Source: Ursus arctos
Taxonomy: Eukaryota; Chordata; Mammalia; Carnivora; Ursidae
Direction: 5' to 3'
NCBI RefSeq assembly: GCF_023065955.2
Contig: NW_026622985.1
Span: 70,111,931-70,175,930, forward strand
DNA: 64,000 bases
Shown: positions 34,681 to 48,690 of the stretch, in pieces
Layout: every line of letters begins with the position of its first letter
Numbering within the stretch: the stretch's first letter is position 1
The notes under the pieces: model-generated
Seen by the model: only the letters and a program-made list of their open reading frames with translations
Database searches by the model: none
What the model was told of the DNA's origin: nothing
Program-made: the position numbers and the translations under genes

Positions 34681-35175
34681 TTGTGAAAGAGGCAGGTAAT
34701 TGTCACCCAGCATCCACTTTCCCCTTCTTTTTAGTTATTGAACCTCCCTTTATAGCTGGATATTCGGGGTCCCACCTAGAGCCATTTCCTAACAGACCAT
34801 TCAGCTGGTTGTTGCTTGTTAAGAAGTAGCCAATGAGACGTAAGCAGGAAGGATATGGACAATTTCCAGACCAGATCTTTATGGGAGGTTACTTGCCCAT
34901 TTTCTCTAACTTCTTCCATTCTTGAAATCTAGAATACAGATATGGTAGTAGTGAGCCAGCTTTGACCATGAGGATAAGGACAACAGTCTGGTCTAAGAGA
35001 CAGCCTAGTGGTGATATAGAAGGAACCTATATTTCCTGATGAGGAAATCCTTCCATCATTTTTGTCCCCCAACTCCTTCCCCCAACTACCTACCAACTCA
35101 AACTTTTACGTGAGAGAAAAATAAATTCTGTCATGTCTAAGTCACTGTTATTTGGTCTCTGTTAAGGTAGCCAAG
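34681..35175 (+). mobile_element. MaLR/MLT1-like solo LTR
   Basis: 'ggtaattgtcacccagcatc', 'gagccagctttgaccatgag', 'acgtgagagaaaaataaatt' and 'ctaagtcactgttatttggt' correspond to the U3, R and polyadenylation end of an old MaLR-family LTR. No internal genes. Confidence 0.7.
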
Positions 35176-36428
35176 TCCATATCTTTTACTTCAAATATAT
35201 ATTCATCTGTTGATACTACTCTACTCTTTGGGTGTAGCCCTTAAAATTATATGGTATAAATATCTTCCAGATGTAGCCAAAATTGTACCTCATCAGTTAT
35301 AACAATGGTTTGATCACTGATATATTGCAAGCACTTCACTGGAATTATTTTTTTGCTATAACCAACTGTCATACTATTACATGGAATGTTTTGCAGAGTA
35401 GGCCATGCTGCCCATTATAGAGCACGGTTCAATGTGCTGCAAATAAGAGGTAAAAAGCGTGTCATAAATGTCATGCTGGCACAAAGAGCCTACACTTATT
35501 GAACATGCCAAAACTTTCCCTCATAAGTATGGGAGAGAAGGCAGTCAGAGCAGTAACAGCTCTATTCATATATACAGTGAACAAAGGAGACAGTTTTACA
35601 GATTCTGTGATACAGTGTTAATCTCAAGCAGTGATTATATTTCAATTATTGCTGACTTTTTTAGACCAGTAAGTCAGTTAGAAACTGGATTTGACTTTAT
35701 GCAACAAAAAACCAGTTGCTGTGGTTTAACCACATACAGGATTATTGATATTATGTTTCAAGAAATCTTGAGTAAGTTGTATAGAACTGCCTACTATATA
35801 ATATAGTGACTCCACAAGGCCATCAAGGACTCAGTCTTCCAAGCTTTCCTCCCAACAATCCTTAACATGTTGCTTTCTTCCATGTGATTACCTCTGCTGA
35901 ATCACAGGCTGTTGCAGCACAGACATCACATTCACAATCCAGGCACAAAGATAGGGAAAGAATAAAGAACAAAAGAAAATGCTGTTTTTCCTCTCAAAGT
36001 GTTTTCCTACAGTTAGTACCTAATAACTTCTATTTTTAGTGAGTTAGTCAGAACCATGTCTCATGGCAATCCTTAGATGCAAGGGAATCCAGGGAAGTGA
36101 GAATGTTCACCTGGGCTTATTGCTGACATACACAAATTCAAAGATCTTTTAGGAAGAAAGAGTGGATACCGCGTCAGCAGCCTTCCCTGTCTACCACATA
36201 CTGCCACTAAAAATTCTGCTACTCAACCACACATCATGAGCTCAAAACCACTGGAATATAAGATTCCAAACACTTCTCAAACACTCATTAATCTATTCTA
36301 TCTATTACTACTTTTCAGGATATTTTGTCAATTTTTCATAGGAAGAGTGCTACTGGTCATTATCTTAACTATTTTTCTTTCTGTTTATTGTGTCATTATT
36401 AGCTGGAAAATGTTTAATACTGGAGATG
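35176..36428. other. AT-rich intergenic sequence
   Basis: A 112-codon open frame at 35468-35806 has no recognisable domain and no exon context. Otherwise nothing seen. Confidence 0.4.
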
Positions 36429-36429
36429 A

Positions 36430-36945
36430 GATCAAGAATACTTAAAGATGGCCACAATTTTTTTTTACATTCATGAGGTCAGATTCATGAGTTTATGCTC
36501 CTTTGTTTGACTCTGAGTGGGCTCTGTAACTGCCTGACCAAGAGAACAAGACAAAAATGATGTTGTGCCAGTTTCCAGGCCTAGGCCTTAAGAGAGTGGA
36601 AGCTTCCTCTTCCTGTCTTTTCAAATATACACTCTTGGGAATTAGTCACCATGTTGGAAGAAAGCTCAAGCAGCATCCTGGAGAGGCCAACAGGGAAATG
36701 AACCAAGGCTACTAGCTTATAGCCCTGGCTGACCTTCCAGCTCAGAGCTGGCACCAACTTGCCTGGCATTTTAGTGAGCCATTTTTACAAGTAGATTCTC
36801 CAACTTTAACTGAGCTGTCTAACTAATGCCTCAATGAGCAGAAATGTGCTGTCCCTCTGAAAGTGTTAGATGTGTGAGCAAAATAATGTTCTGTTTTTAA
36901 GCCATTAAGTTTTAGGGTGGCTTGTTACACAGCAATAGATTACTT
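36430..36945 (+). mobile_element. MLT1-type MaLR solo LTR
   Basis: 'gactctgagtgggctctgta', 'ctaggccttaagagagtgga', 'tcttgggaattagtcaccat', 'cctggagaggccaacaggga', 'aagccattaagttttagggt' and 'cttgttacacagcaatagat' give the full MLT1 order. Confidence 0.82.
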
Positions 36946-36990
36946 TCTGTGAAAGAAATTAATGATGCCTTAATGAAATGTAAATACATA

Positions 36991-37487
36991 GCCTCCCACC
37001 TCGTTTATCTGCAGTTTAGCTTTCTGTGGTTTCAGTTACCTGTGGTCAACAGTGGCCTGGAAACAGATGGTCCTCCTAACGTATTGACAAAAGATCAGTA
37101 ATAGCCTAACACTATGTCACAATGTCTACATCAGTCACCTTATTATATCCCAACACATATGCATTTTATCATTTCACATCATCACACTGAAGGATGAGTA
37201 CAGTACAATAAGTCATCTTGAGAGAGAGAGAGACCACAGTCACATAACTTGATTACAGTATATTGTTATAATTGTTCTATTTTGTTATTTGATATTGTTG
37301 TTAATCTCTTACTTTGCCTAATTTACAAATTAAAATTTATCATAGGTATGTATGTAGGAAAAAATGTATACATAGAGTTCAGTGTTGTCAGCAGTTTTAG
37401 GTAATTTCTCATGTAATATCTTTCTTTAATTCATGCGACATCCACTGGGGGTCTTAGAACATATCTTCCGTGAATAAGGGAGTACAG
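36991..37487 (+). mobile_element. Tigger-type (pogo/Tc1-mariner) DNA transposon remnant
   Basis: Left end 'cctcgtttatctgcagttta', then 'gtggtttcagttacctgtgg'. Right end 'catccactgggggtcttaga' and 'gtgaataagggagtacag'. These are the two ends of a well-known Tigger family, with the transposase region deleted. Confidence 0.75.
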
Positions 37488-40400
37488 ATATAAAGATAAA
37501 TTTCTAGTAATCAAATACTGTAAAGAATATAAATATCATCATGAACATGTCACTTGCATTTATTTAGTATAATAAACCAGAAAGGTATTTATACTACTAC
37601 TTGGCTTTTTTACTTCATTCTGTTTTATGCACAGAGCCATTGACATAAATATTTGGTCAAAAAATTTAAGATAAATTCTCCATTTACATGGAAGCAAAAC
37701 GTACTTAAGACACAAATGAAAACTATACCTGAAAAGCATCTGATATAGTAGTATCAACTTCCTGAATTCTGAATAAATTGTGAACTCTGAAGGAATTTAG
37801 AATGGAGATCACCTATTTTTTCAAACAATGTACAGCTAGCTCTGTTGGGTTTTAACCTTTAAAAGAACCAGTTATTGTCACTGAGCCACTCATATGTTAA
37901 ACACAAGAATGAGATAGAGTAGGAGGGCATGCAGTGGTCAGCCAGGATGGTTTATCTATCTAATATATCAGAGCTGTCTAATTTTAATTAAAATATTTTC
38001 CTTTCAGTTTTACTACTTTTATAATGTTTGGGGCTTTCAGAGGATGAAGTCATTTCAAAGTAGAGCTCCTTAGTCTGTTTGGAAGCACAACTAAAAAAAT
38101 TTTCTGTATGCATTTAGGATGAGGAGTGATATCCCCAAATTAAAACTTTTTAATGAATTCAAAACATAAATAAAAATTACAGTTGATTTTTCAATAAGAC
38201 CTGATCCATGAGTGGGTAATTTTGGTGTAAAATCTGAAAATTGAATCACTTTTTTCCCTCTTGCTTTCTGAAAAGACAGGTATAAGTTAGGATATAATCA
38301 GTGGCTTATAACCAAGATTAATTATGTCTTAAACACATTCACTTATGGGAATTCTAATGTGAGCTATTCAGGGATCCAAGCTCCTTTTGTCTTGTTGTTC
38401 CTCCATCTTTAGGTTTTCTTCACCCACATGTCTAAGGTGGCTTGTCACCACATCTACATTCCAAGCAGCAGTATAAAAGAATGGAGAAAGAAAGGCACAC
38501 CTTCCTTTTAAGGATACAAACTAGAAGTTTCACAGATCAATTTTGCCCATATCCCACTGTCTGGAACTTAGTTATCACAGGCTGCATCCAGTTGTAAGAA
38601 AGGTAGGCAATACATAAACTCTATTTGGAATAGCCATGTGCCCAGAAAAAAGTAGGCATTCTATTGCTATGGGAAAGAATAGTAGATTAGCTGTTGGGGA
38701 ACAACTAGAGTGCCTACCAGGTGCACCCAATCAAGAGCAAGAATGAATCTTCTGGCTAACATTTTACTTTTCATGAGATCTTTGATTTAAATGTGCTGCC
38801 TGAATGAACACCAGACAAATGCTCTACCTAAACCTCTCTGACCAAAATTTCATAAAGAATTCTTCACTATAAAAAGAGGTGATGCATCTTTAAGTCATCT
38901 TTATGTACTAGCCATAAAATACTATAATAAATTAAAGAAACCAGAAGTCATTGATTCAGACACAGCTAATAGATATTCAGAGCACTTTTATCTTTGCTAA
39001 GCAACAATTTCTAGAGTGCTCTACATGTTTGCTTTTTATATAATTTTAACTCATGTAATATCTTTCAGCAGACAATTTCAAGAAGCTTTTATAAACATTA
39101 ATTAACTGAACTTCACAACACTCTCAAGAACTGAGTATTAATACATCCATTTACATGGCAGGAAGCCAGATAAACATTACAATCAAGCAATATGGAGCTT
39201 ACTTGGTTTCAGCCATGTAAGGACATCAAACAGGCAGCACTGGAAATTCAATGTTAAACTGAAAAGTGGGTATTTAGTGACTTGTACACTGGCAAATGAA
39301 TATTATACTATATTCAACACAAGCAAAGCCATGTTACTAAAACAAACATGAAAAGAAGCCCTTTATTTTGAAATGCTACTTCAATTTGAAATGTGACTGA
39401 TGTGTAATCTTCTATCTATAAATCCAAATATAAAAATAAAATTGGAAAGATTCTCATCAGATAGACTTTTAGCACCAAGCTTGATGCAATTCGTTTCTAC
39501 ATTAAATTTGAAAAAACAGTGACTAAAAAAAGAGTTATTCAATTCACATGTCAGAAAAGGATAGCACATATCAGATTTCTTTGAATGAAATAAATTATAT
39601 ATGCATATATATTATGTATACTTTCTGAACTTAGAGTTGTCGTGCTGAATAAATAATAAAAATGATGGTTAGAACTAACTTCTTTGGTATGACATAAAAC
39701 ATCCTGAAAGTATTTAAAATCCCAAGGTTTTTCACATTGTTGTTATTCATTGGAGAAATTCATTATATGCATTCCATATGTTCAAAGGAATTTTCCAAAT
39801 ACTGAAGGAGATATAACCATAGTCCTTAACAGAGACAAATAAACTTATTTCACACACAAAAAAATTTAACATTACACTTATTTCTGGCCATCTAATCTAT
39901 GCCTGAAAAAAAAAAAAAGAGCTCCTAGTCTGAGTTTAATGGAAGCTAAAATATGGAAATAAAGGCAAGAGTGTTGTTTTTTTCATAGGACTAGAAAAAT
40001 GTCCAGAGCAAGATTTACAGACCACAAACAGCAGGAGGACTAATGAAATATGAACCAATGACTTTTAGCTCAAACTTCCATCAGTAATCTTTCCAAAAAG
40101 CTCCTTAAATAGATTTTTTTAACCCTTCAAATAAGGTCAATCTAAAGTTTAGACATAGGAAAATATCCTGTTAGGTCTTTTGAAGCCACTGGTTTTCTAA
40201 ATCACGAGAAAGTTAAAATAAATGTTTGGAAAATTTCTCCTAGGACATTTATCCTGGCTAGGCTAATAAAAGAGGGAAAATCGGCTACCATTCCACCTGG
40301 CTTGCCCTTTCTTGTGGACTGACACACTCAAAACATTAGAGAAAATTTTAAGCCAGGTAACTAATGAAAGCCATTTCAAAACTAATAGTCTAACTTTATG

Positions 40401-40695
40401 GGTTATTTTGTTTGGTTGGGGGGGGGCATACTTTTCCAAAGGAATAACAAATTTAACTTTAATGACTTACCCAGGGAAAAGAATCCTGGTCATCAAAACC
40501 TGATAAATATGGAAAGTCTCTGTTAATAATAAAGGTGAAATAGAAAAGATGACAGACATTTATGATAGAATGGGAAATAGCTCTATACATGGATATAACT
40601 CTTTTTAAGAAGGATATATATACATGTTTTCTTATATACATTAGGAAGGTTTTGTTAATTTTTTTGACCACAGACTTTTCCTACAGTTGTATTTT
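37488..40695. other. AT-rich, repeat-poor intergenic sequence
   Basis: No gene, RNA or named repeat. It lies within the can-SINE-free interval. Confidence 0.45.
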
Positions 40696-40699
40696 ATGA

Positions 40700-40820
40700 A
40701 ATTCATTTCAACAACAGTTACTGAGAGTCTCCTACTGAGTATAGCAGGAGATATGCAGATGAGCAAGACAGTTTCTTCCCACAGGAAGCTTACAATGTAA
40801 AAGGCAGATAGGAAGGTGTA
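40700..40820 (-). repeat. L2 3' end remnant (reverse)
   Basis: 'ttcaacaacagttactgaga', 'gagatatgcagatgagcaag', 'caggaagcttacaatgtaaa' match inverted L2. Confidence 0.7.
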
Positions 40821-43800
40821 TTTCCAAGAAGAATAAAATAAGTATCATTAGAAAGGTACAAATAACGTGTTATGAACTTTAATGGAGAAAATAGTTGAGT
40901 CTCTTGGGAGAATCAGGAAAGGCTGCTTGAGCAAGAAAATACTCAATATGGGCCTTGGTGCATGAGCAGGTATTTGGCAATTGGAGTCTGGTGATATGGT
41001 CACATGAGGAAGGGAGGGCGGTAGCGGTGGAAGGATTCCAGGTAACAGAAACAAAAGACATAGGCCAGGTAAAAATCTAAAACATATTGAGTAGTATACA
41101 GAATGTAGAGAGCCAAGTAATAGAATATAAATTTGAATAGACAGGTCAGGTAAATACTGTTCTTTGTTTAGCTTATAATAGGTGCATTAAAAATGTTGGG
41201 TACAAACTCCTGAGATTGGATTTGATTTTAAGAACTTGCTCCATATAGCTTTATTACTAAAAGTACTCATTCAACGCTTGTGATAGCTATGCCATATAAT
41301 TGTACATTAAATGCTCCAAATGCTTTACTAATTTGAAATGATCATAACTATATTAAAACCTCACTTATATTCATCAAACAAAAACGACATTCGCTGGGTA
41401 GCATCTGTGACCTTTCTCTCTTTGAATATGACAAACATAAGCAACTATAAATGATACGTATGGGTCTCTTCTAACCAACTCTTCTCCCAGAGATGCTGAA
41501 TGAATACCAGTATTAAAAGATTCAAATTTCACTTCCTCTCTGTGTCCCTGGCCTTCTTATAACAGGGGTAGTAATTAGTATTGAAATTATTCAATGCAAG
41601 ATGAGCTTTTAGAGCCAAATGTAATATGAAAGATTACATGTACCTAATTTCTTGTTTTATATCCAGGAAATAAAAATCCGTAGGTTAAGTGACCCACTCA
41701 AAGTTTTCAGAGCTAAAGATGAAATAGATCATATTCAGAGCAAGGGAGAAAAATTACTCAATTTACCAAAAAGGTTATTTCTTCTTTCTACTGATTTGTC
41801 AAAGATCATTTACTAAATTAAGACCTCCTGACTTATTTAGAATGATTAGGACAAATATATTTGAGATGTTTCCCTCACTTACTTTTCTTTGTGCACATCG
41901 GCCTCTTTGTTGATCTTCAAAGATGCTAAGATACCTGACATGGGCTACTTTATATATATATATGTGTATATTTCATGTAGATATGAAAAAATTAGAAGAC
42001 AAATCCTGCAAGTTTAGCATCTCCATTCTGGAGTCCCACAAGAGAGAGCAGAGAAAATGAATAGGAGGGGAAAAAATCAGATTTAAAGTAGTATCAAACT
42101 TTTCAAGAACAAGAGGGGGGCTAGAAGATAACAGATCTTTGTCTTTCAACCTATAATTCTATATTCACACAGACCATCAATGAAGTAATAAGGGTAAAAT
42201 AAAAACACATTTAGACTTACAGGGTCTCAAAAATTCTCATCACATGTACCCTTTTTTAGGGAGCTACAGGAGGAAGTATTATACCAAAAATGAAATAGTA
42301 AACTGAGAAAAACGAAAACAGAGGACCTAAGAAAACAGGAGAGAGGTGATGAAAATGCCAGTTATCCAGTTTCTGACCTCTTGGCTCACACCTCAGATGT
42401 GGCCTGGCCTAATCCCTCAGTCCTGACTCCTAGTGCTGCTTAATTTTCACCTTCGTCTTTCCCTTCTCAACCTTAATTCAGATAGCCTGACTTTGTTACT
42501 GTCACTATCACAGGTAAACAAGTAAATCTTTCATTTGAGCTGTCCTGTCCTGTAAGACCTTATGCTGCATCCAATCCCTCAGGGGTAGGCTTCTGTTGGA
42601 GATCCTTCAGCCCAGTGACAAGTCCCAGATAAGACTCATGGGACTTGACTCATATGACCGTGAAAGGATTTGCAGTAATTGTGGGTAGCTCCCCTCCAGA
42701 AGGGTTATGCAGTGTTTCAAAAACCAAGCCTTTGCTACATGTTTTAGAATACTGCCAAAATTAGGGATCCTTCCTGGGCCTGGTTTCATATTACTTCTTT
42801 TAATTATAGTGACAAAGCAATTTCAAGACCCCAAGAGACAAAACACAGGCTGATGTGGCCTTGTCTATCTGAGCAGCCCAGGAGCCCTTGCATGCACGTC
42901 TCATTTGGTCTTAGGGTAGCAAGAGAGCTTCTCACCACCTACAGCCAAGGGCCATGACCATGATCAACAGGTGTTTCCAAGGACACAGTATACTGTGAGT
43001 CCTGGGTGACATCCAGGCACAACTTTCCTCCTCCGGGCCCAAGGCTTTTTGGTGCCCTCCAATCACATGGTTTACCTCATTTGTCGCAGGTTTAGTGGAC
43101 ACATCCAATCCCAACTTTTTTGCCTCATTTGAGGCACTAAGTAGTGGCTTTACAAATATCTAATATCTAACAGGAAATAACTAGCAAGCATGTTATCTGG
43201 ACAAAGGGAAAATTGTCACAAGAATTTTGCATATATTTCACGACTCTCTCTTTGTGTAGTATGTATACTATATCCTTTGGGAAGGACACATCATCTCAGC
43301 GTGACTTCCTTAAGAATAATAGACACTGTCACAGTTTGCTAATCCTGTTTGTTTCCCAGGAGAAGAGAAAAATTACAAATTACACAGCATGGGTCGAGGG
43401 TCATCAGACCCGTAAAGTGGGTTGCACATGAAGGCTCTGCACCCAGAGCACAATCTCCAACTCCTCCTATACCTGCAGAGTGGTATACAGAAGACACAGT
43501 ACAATTTCCAGACTCACTTTTGAACTTTTAAAATTTTGTAAATACATAGATATCAAAGACTTCAGGCAAACGGATTGAAAGGGTGTTATTTCTGAGGCCT
43601 TGTCTAACCAAGCAAATGTAAAGTTGGGTTATCCTGCATTTGTAGCAAAGCAGCCCCTTTGAATATAGAACACCCTAAGAGATATAAGACCTCCTACCTC
43701 CCCCTGTCCTCAGTGACAGCTTTTCTCATTTTCTTTGCCTTAATGCTTTGCTACAAGTAGGAGACAGAAACACACACCACACTAATATATCATTGGGTTG

Positions 43801-45590
43801 TGTTGCAAACAAAAAAAGCTAATTGTAATACAGTGAGAGATGTGCTAACCTAGGAGCATGAAGTACCACTAGAAAACAAATGAAGCAACCTGTCAGCCTG
43901 TCCAGGGTGTGGGACAGGGTGGGGTAGGAGAAGCCCAGTCATGGAAGGCTTCCAAAATTAGGTTGGGACCTTAAGGGAAGAGTCAAATTTTGCCTTGCAA
44001 CTATAAGAAAGAAAGCTATTCCCACGGAAGGAATAAACAATGGCAATACCATTGCCTTTGCTGGCCAGGCTGCCAAAACTGCCCTTTTTAAAACCATCGT
44101 CTTCTTGAAGTCTTCTTGGAGTAAGAGACACCCATGTTTCCTTTGCTGGCTTTAGAAGAAAGACCCCCCCCCCAAAAAAAAAACAAACAAGAAAGTATTC
44201 CCCAGAGCATACACCTTTCTAGGTCAAGTCTCATTTCCCAATGCTGACAACAAAGTCTTCGTTATCATCCTTCGAGTTGAACTCCACCATCTTTCCAGGG
44301 CAGCAGTGGTCCGAGAAGAGCAACTCAAACGCTTACTCTGGAGTTCTAGACAGTACCTCCCACTTGTTTCTGTTCCTGACCTGCTCATGACAGGTTCCTC
44401 ATTGAGCCAATGGCATCAGGAAACTGTTCCACAGCTAGTCTTTCAACAAGAGCCTACATCCCACACATTTCACCCCAAGAATGGCTCCACCTGCCAGTGG
44501 GAGGAAAACCTCTTATCCTGCCACAATCTGCCCTGGTCTTCTCTCCAAGGCACTTGAGATCTTTTATGCCTGGTTTTCTCTGCCCCAAATAGTTCTAGAA
44601 CACTAGAGTTTATTAAAATGTTCACATACAAGTAATAATAATGATTTCTTTCAACAGCATAAAAACCACATAGTGAATTTTCTTGAAATTCCTCTTAACT
44701 ATCGTGACAATTTCTCCCATTTGGACACATTAAGATCATCATTCCGTACCAGTAATCACTATCAGGAAGTCAGGAGGAAAAATACTCTCAAAATAAAAAC
44801 AATTTCAAGTGATAAAAGTTTTGAGCATAAAATGTAGGGTTTTTAAGGAGCTCTGTCTGAAAATACACTTTGGTGATAACTTTTAAAAATTCAATCAGAG
44901 AAGCAGAACCACTAGGAGTGATATAGAAGAAATAGTTTATGATATAACTTAGTACTTACACAATGGTGGGAAGAGCTGGGAAGATAAAGATCCGAAAACT
45001 GTTGTTGAAGGCAATGGGAAAGTTCCAAATGAGTCAGAACTTGCAGGGAGCTCTGGAAGCCAGCATGTGGGACCATGAAGTCTATGGAAGGTTGTTGGCT
45101 TTTCATGGATGCCACCTCTGTGAGTTGTCAGCAAGTGTCTGATGGAAATCTGGAATCACCTTTGGTAAGGCTAGCAACAGGAAGGAGGGAAGAGCAAACA
45201 AATGCACCCAGAAGCATCCTGTATCCAATAACCTTCAGAATATAATAACGGCTGCTTCTCTTCTGCCTCCCAGAACACACACAGCTTTCCTGTGGACCAA
45301 CTCCAATCTGAAATTACATGGAGAAGGAGAATCTGAAAAACATAGCTCTCAACATGACAAGTAGACAATAATCTGGCATACTGGTCTTTTGACTTAACTA
45401 CCAGACCTCCAATAACTCACTGTGTGGGCATATGTAAAAAATTCCACCTCAAATTCAGTAAGTTCAAGATAAATGCATCACTTCCATTAAACAACCAAAA
45501 CCAAATAAAACAAAAAGCAACCTTTCTGAGTATCACTCAATTTCTATCACCTCTAAGTGGTCCTATACGTTCCATACCCTAGACATCTAT
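40821..45590. other. Repeat-poor intergenic sequence
   Basis: Nearly 4.8 kb without a repeat I can name. GC content rises around 42.4-43.1 kb and 44.2-44.6 kb. Short open frames there (60-83 codons) are not recognised and have no clear splice-site pairs. A (TA)n patch lies near 41950. Confidence 0.45.
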
Positions 45591-45594
45591 CAAA

Positions 45595-46300
45595 CTTTCC
45601 TCCTTGTTCTGCATCCAGGCAGTCCCTGCCTTATGACATTGCTCGCCTGCGTTAAAGAAATAGTGTTCCCTTGTGCCATCCTGCCTCTGATCTAATGCTG
45701 CTCCAAACCCTCCATTAAACCAGAGTGATCTTTCTAAAATGTAAAATTCTAATTATTTTACTTAAAACGCTATCACCTTATCACCTATCATACAGATTTT
45801 CTTTTTCGGTGTAGTAGACTGAATCCCTCATATTCTGATCCTCATCTACTTTGTTAGCTTAAATTTCCTGCCCTACCCCCAAATACATTGTTCCCCCAAC
45901 TGTTCTGAACTACTTATAGAACACTAAATATAAAATTATTTCATGCCTCTGTGCTTGCTCCCTCTGCTAAGAATTCATTTCCTCACCTTAGTCCCCTTGC
46001 AAATATAGTTGTCTGGCAAACTCCTGCTCATCCGTTCAGATACCACTCAAATGTGGCCTCCCTTGTGGTGTCTTCTGTTTCCTCACCTCCTCCTGATTCC
46101 CAAAGTTAGTCTGTGACACTCTCCTAACAGTGTTCAGCACTTGCCTCATTGTACTGGGTTTGCTGATTTACATGTTGGTTTTTCATGCTGGACTATGAAC
46201 AAAAATTACCTCTCATTCATCTTTGTAGCCTCAGACACTAACACTTCCCTGGCACATGGTAGGGGCTCAATAAACATTTGGTTAAGAAATTAATTGATGG
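45595..46300 (+). repeat. L2 remnant, long 3' part
   Basis: 'aaccagagtgatctttctaa', 'ataccactcaaatgtggcct', 'cccttgtggtgtcttctgtt', 'agacactaacacttccctgg' and 'ggggctcaataaacatttgg' follow L2 through to its 3' terminus. Confidence 0.82.
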
Positions 46301-48488
46301 ATTACAAGACCTGACATGTTTAAATATTTTATTCCATATTTATAACTGCTTCCATACAAATTATGATTCCCATTTAATATAGGTTTATATTTATAAAGAA
46401 CTGATTAATTTGGAGGTAATTCAATAAATGTAGATGGCCAAATATTGAAATTCAGTCTTAATCTTGAAACGGCCCTAAATCCTATGACCTTATTGACCAG
46501 ATTAATAAGAACTCAATTTCTAAATCTCAATTTCACCAGTGCTGTTTAAACATGGTCTTGACCTGCCATTGGAACATAGAACAACAAAGGAAACATCTGG
46601 TTTTTCTTAACTTTGGGGTGACAAATCCATTTGTTAACAGTAGCAATGGGAGAGCCAGCAGTACTTGATAACAGCTCTAACATGGAGAGCCTGGGCCAAA
46701 ACAGATGGCCCAGTCACTTCAGAGAAAGCTCTAAAAAGATGTCTTTTCTAATTCAGGTTACACACTCCTTGAAAGTTCCTTCAACATAAGCATAAAGTTT
46801 GCAGATGATTTTATTGGCTCTGACAGTCCTGTCAGAGGTTAGTTTGCAATTGCCTCTTGGGGACAGTTTGGTTGGATTTTTTCAAAGTAAGTAAAGGCAG
46901 GAATGTTTATAGTAGACCAACTGGAAGTCCAAAACATTTTGCATCACCACTGACTTTCTGAACATGACCCTTGACTGGTCACAATTTGTCAGCCATCTTA
47001 GTTTTTTAAACTGTTCATGGGCAAACCAAGGTTAATCCAGAGTTACTGCCACTTCTTCTGTGTACATATATCAATAGTAATTATGTTTAAACACTGAAGT
47101 TGTTAGACAAAACGCTGAAATCTGGCCAATACAAAAGTGTTGGAACCATCTTTGTTATACTCAGAATACATTAGTTACCTGTAATAGTTACAGTGATTCT
47201 AATCAAACCATTCAATTTTCAATGCCGCTAAGACCTATATTCCCTCTTAAACTGTTAAGTTTTGTAGCCATTTCTAAAGTGCCTAATTTACTTTTGGATT
47301 CACCAAATATACCATCTTTAAGTTGATTATTAAATCAACCAATCATTGAAATAGAAAAAAGAGTTTTACCCTATTTGGATATAATACAACAAGACAATAG
47401 TTAATAAGAACAATACATTGGAGTACTTTCTCTCTAATCTAATGTCCCTTTGTGTACAATACAAGTAGTAAATTGTTTGGTATATTTGCTCTAAATGGAC
47501 TGGTTCCAGTAAAATTTTGTTTGATACTTAATGTTTTAAAATCATTTCATTAGACTTTGGAACTGTTTTTATAGCTGAAGAAACTGATGCACAGGGGTTG
47601 AGTGCCAAAGCAATCATCTTGTGGTAAAATCTAGAATTGTAGTAATTGCACAAACACATATACTCACATACACATTTTTAAAGGGCTATCCACAAAGAAA
47701 TGTTGATCAATGAAAGAAAAGTGTTTATTTTTTTAGTGCATTATTTCCTAAGCAGGGCTAATCCATTTCTATTACGCCAAACAGTTTAAATGGAAAGGAA
47801 ATGGATAAGCTAGTTAAGAAATAATGTTATACTATGCTATATAAAAATGAAAGATTTTCTTTACCAAAATGCCTTTTTTTAAAAACCAATTTACCATAAG
47901 GTAAAAGAAAAGGGAAAAAAGAAAGAAAAATGAACAAACTCAGGGAGGAAAGTATTGATAGCAGAAAGAATTGTAAGAGCCTTCTGGGACTTTCTAAGTC
48001 TTTGCCTTTATTTTTCATCTTTGGAGAAGACAGTGACACTCCAAAATACCTTTTAAGACTCCTGACTCTACCATCCGCTGCTTCTCTTTCTCACATTCCT
48101 GATGTTCCCAAAGGAGGGCTGAAGAGTTGTGAAAAGAGAGACATTGAGGAAAGAGCATTACAGTTCCTTTTCACACTCGGGAGGTCTCAGTCCTGTGCCT
48201 ACAGCCCAGACCCTAGGCCACCTGACTGCTCGGGATCCTTGCTTCACCCAACCTGTGCAATGCTTTACAGAAGGACAACATAGGTGGTACAAGCACCTTT
48301 CTTCTGCATGGCAATATCCAGTCCTCACGGGTCAAGATAACAGAGGGGTGGCCATGCCTTAAGGTGCAGCTGACTTTGTGTACAGAGAAGAAAGGAAAAT
48401 AAGCTTTAAGTTCTGCAGTTCCATGTTAAATGATTACATCATTCACCAGAGGACCAGGGACAATTTATAATAGTTGCAATGGGAAGTG
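46301..48488. other. AT-rich, repeat-poor intergenic sequence
   Basis: An open frame at 47930-48283 (117 codons) is unrecognised. No promoter or splice context. Confidence 0.45.
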
Positions 48489-48489
48489 C

Positions 48490-48690
48490 AAGAGTTCTGC
48501 AAAGAGAGACTTAGGTCAGTGGTATGACCCTAGATGAGTTACCTGATCTCTCTGAGTCTCATTTCCCTGGATGTAATCTGAGAAGGATGATTCCTATCCC
48601 GGAGTTTTGTTATGAGGACATAAGTAGAACTCAAACACGTGACTGATTGGTAGACATTTAATAAATGAGAACTAAATACATTATGCCCTT
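48490..48690 (+). repeat. MIR SINE remnant
   Basis: 'ggtatgaccctagatgagtt', 'ctctgagtctcatttccctg', and a degenerate tail 'agacatttaataaatgagaa' follow MIR order. Confidence 0.65.

Noticed and set aside
44306..44592. Overlapping 83- and 60-codon frames in a GC-richer patch
   Set aside because: No good acceptor/donor pair and no protein family recognised; kept only as a region note.
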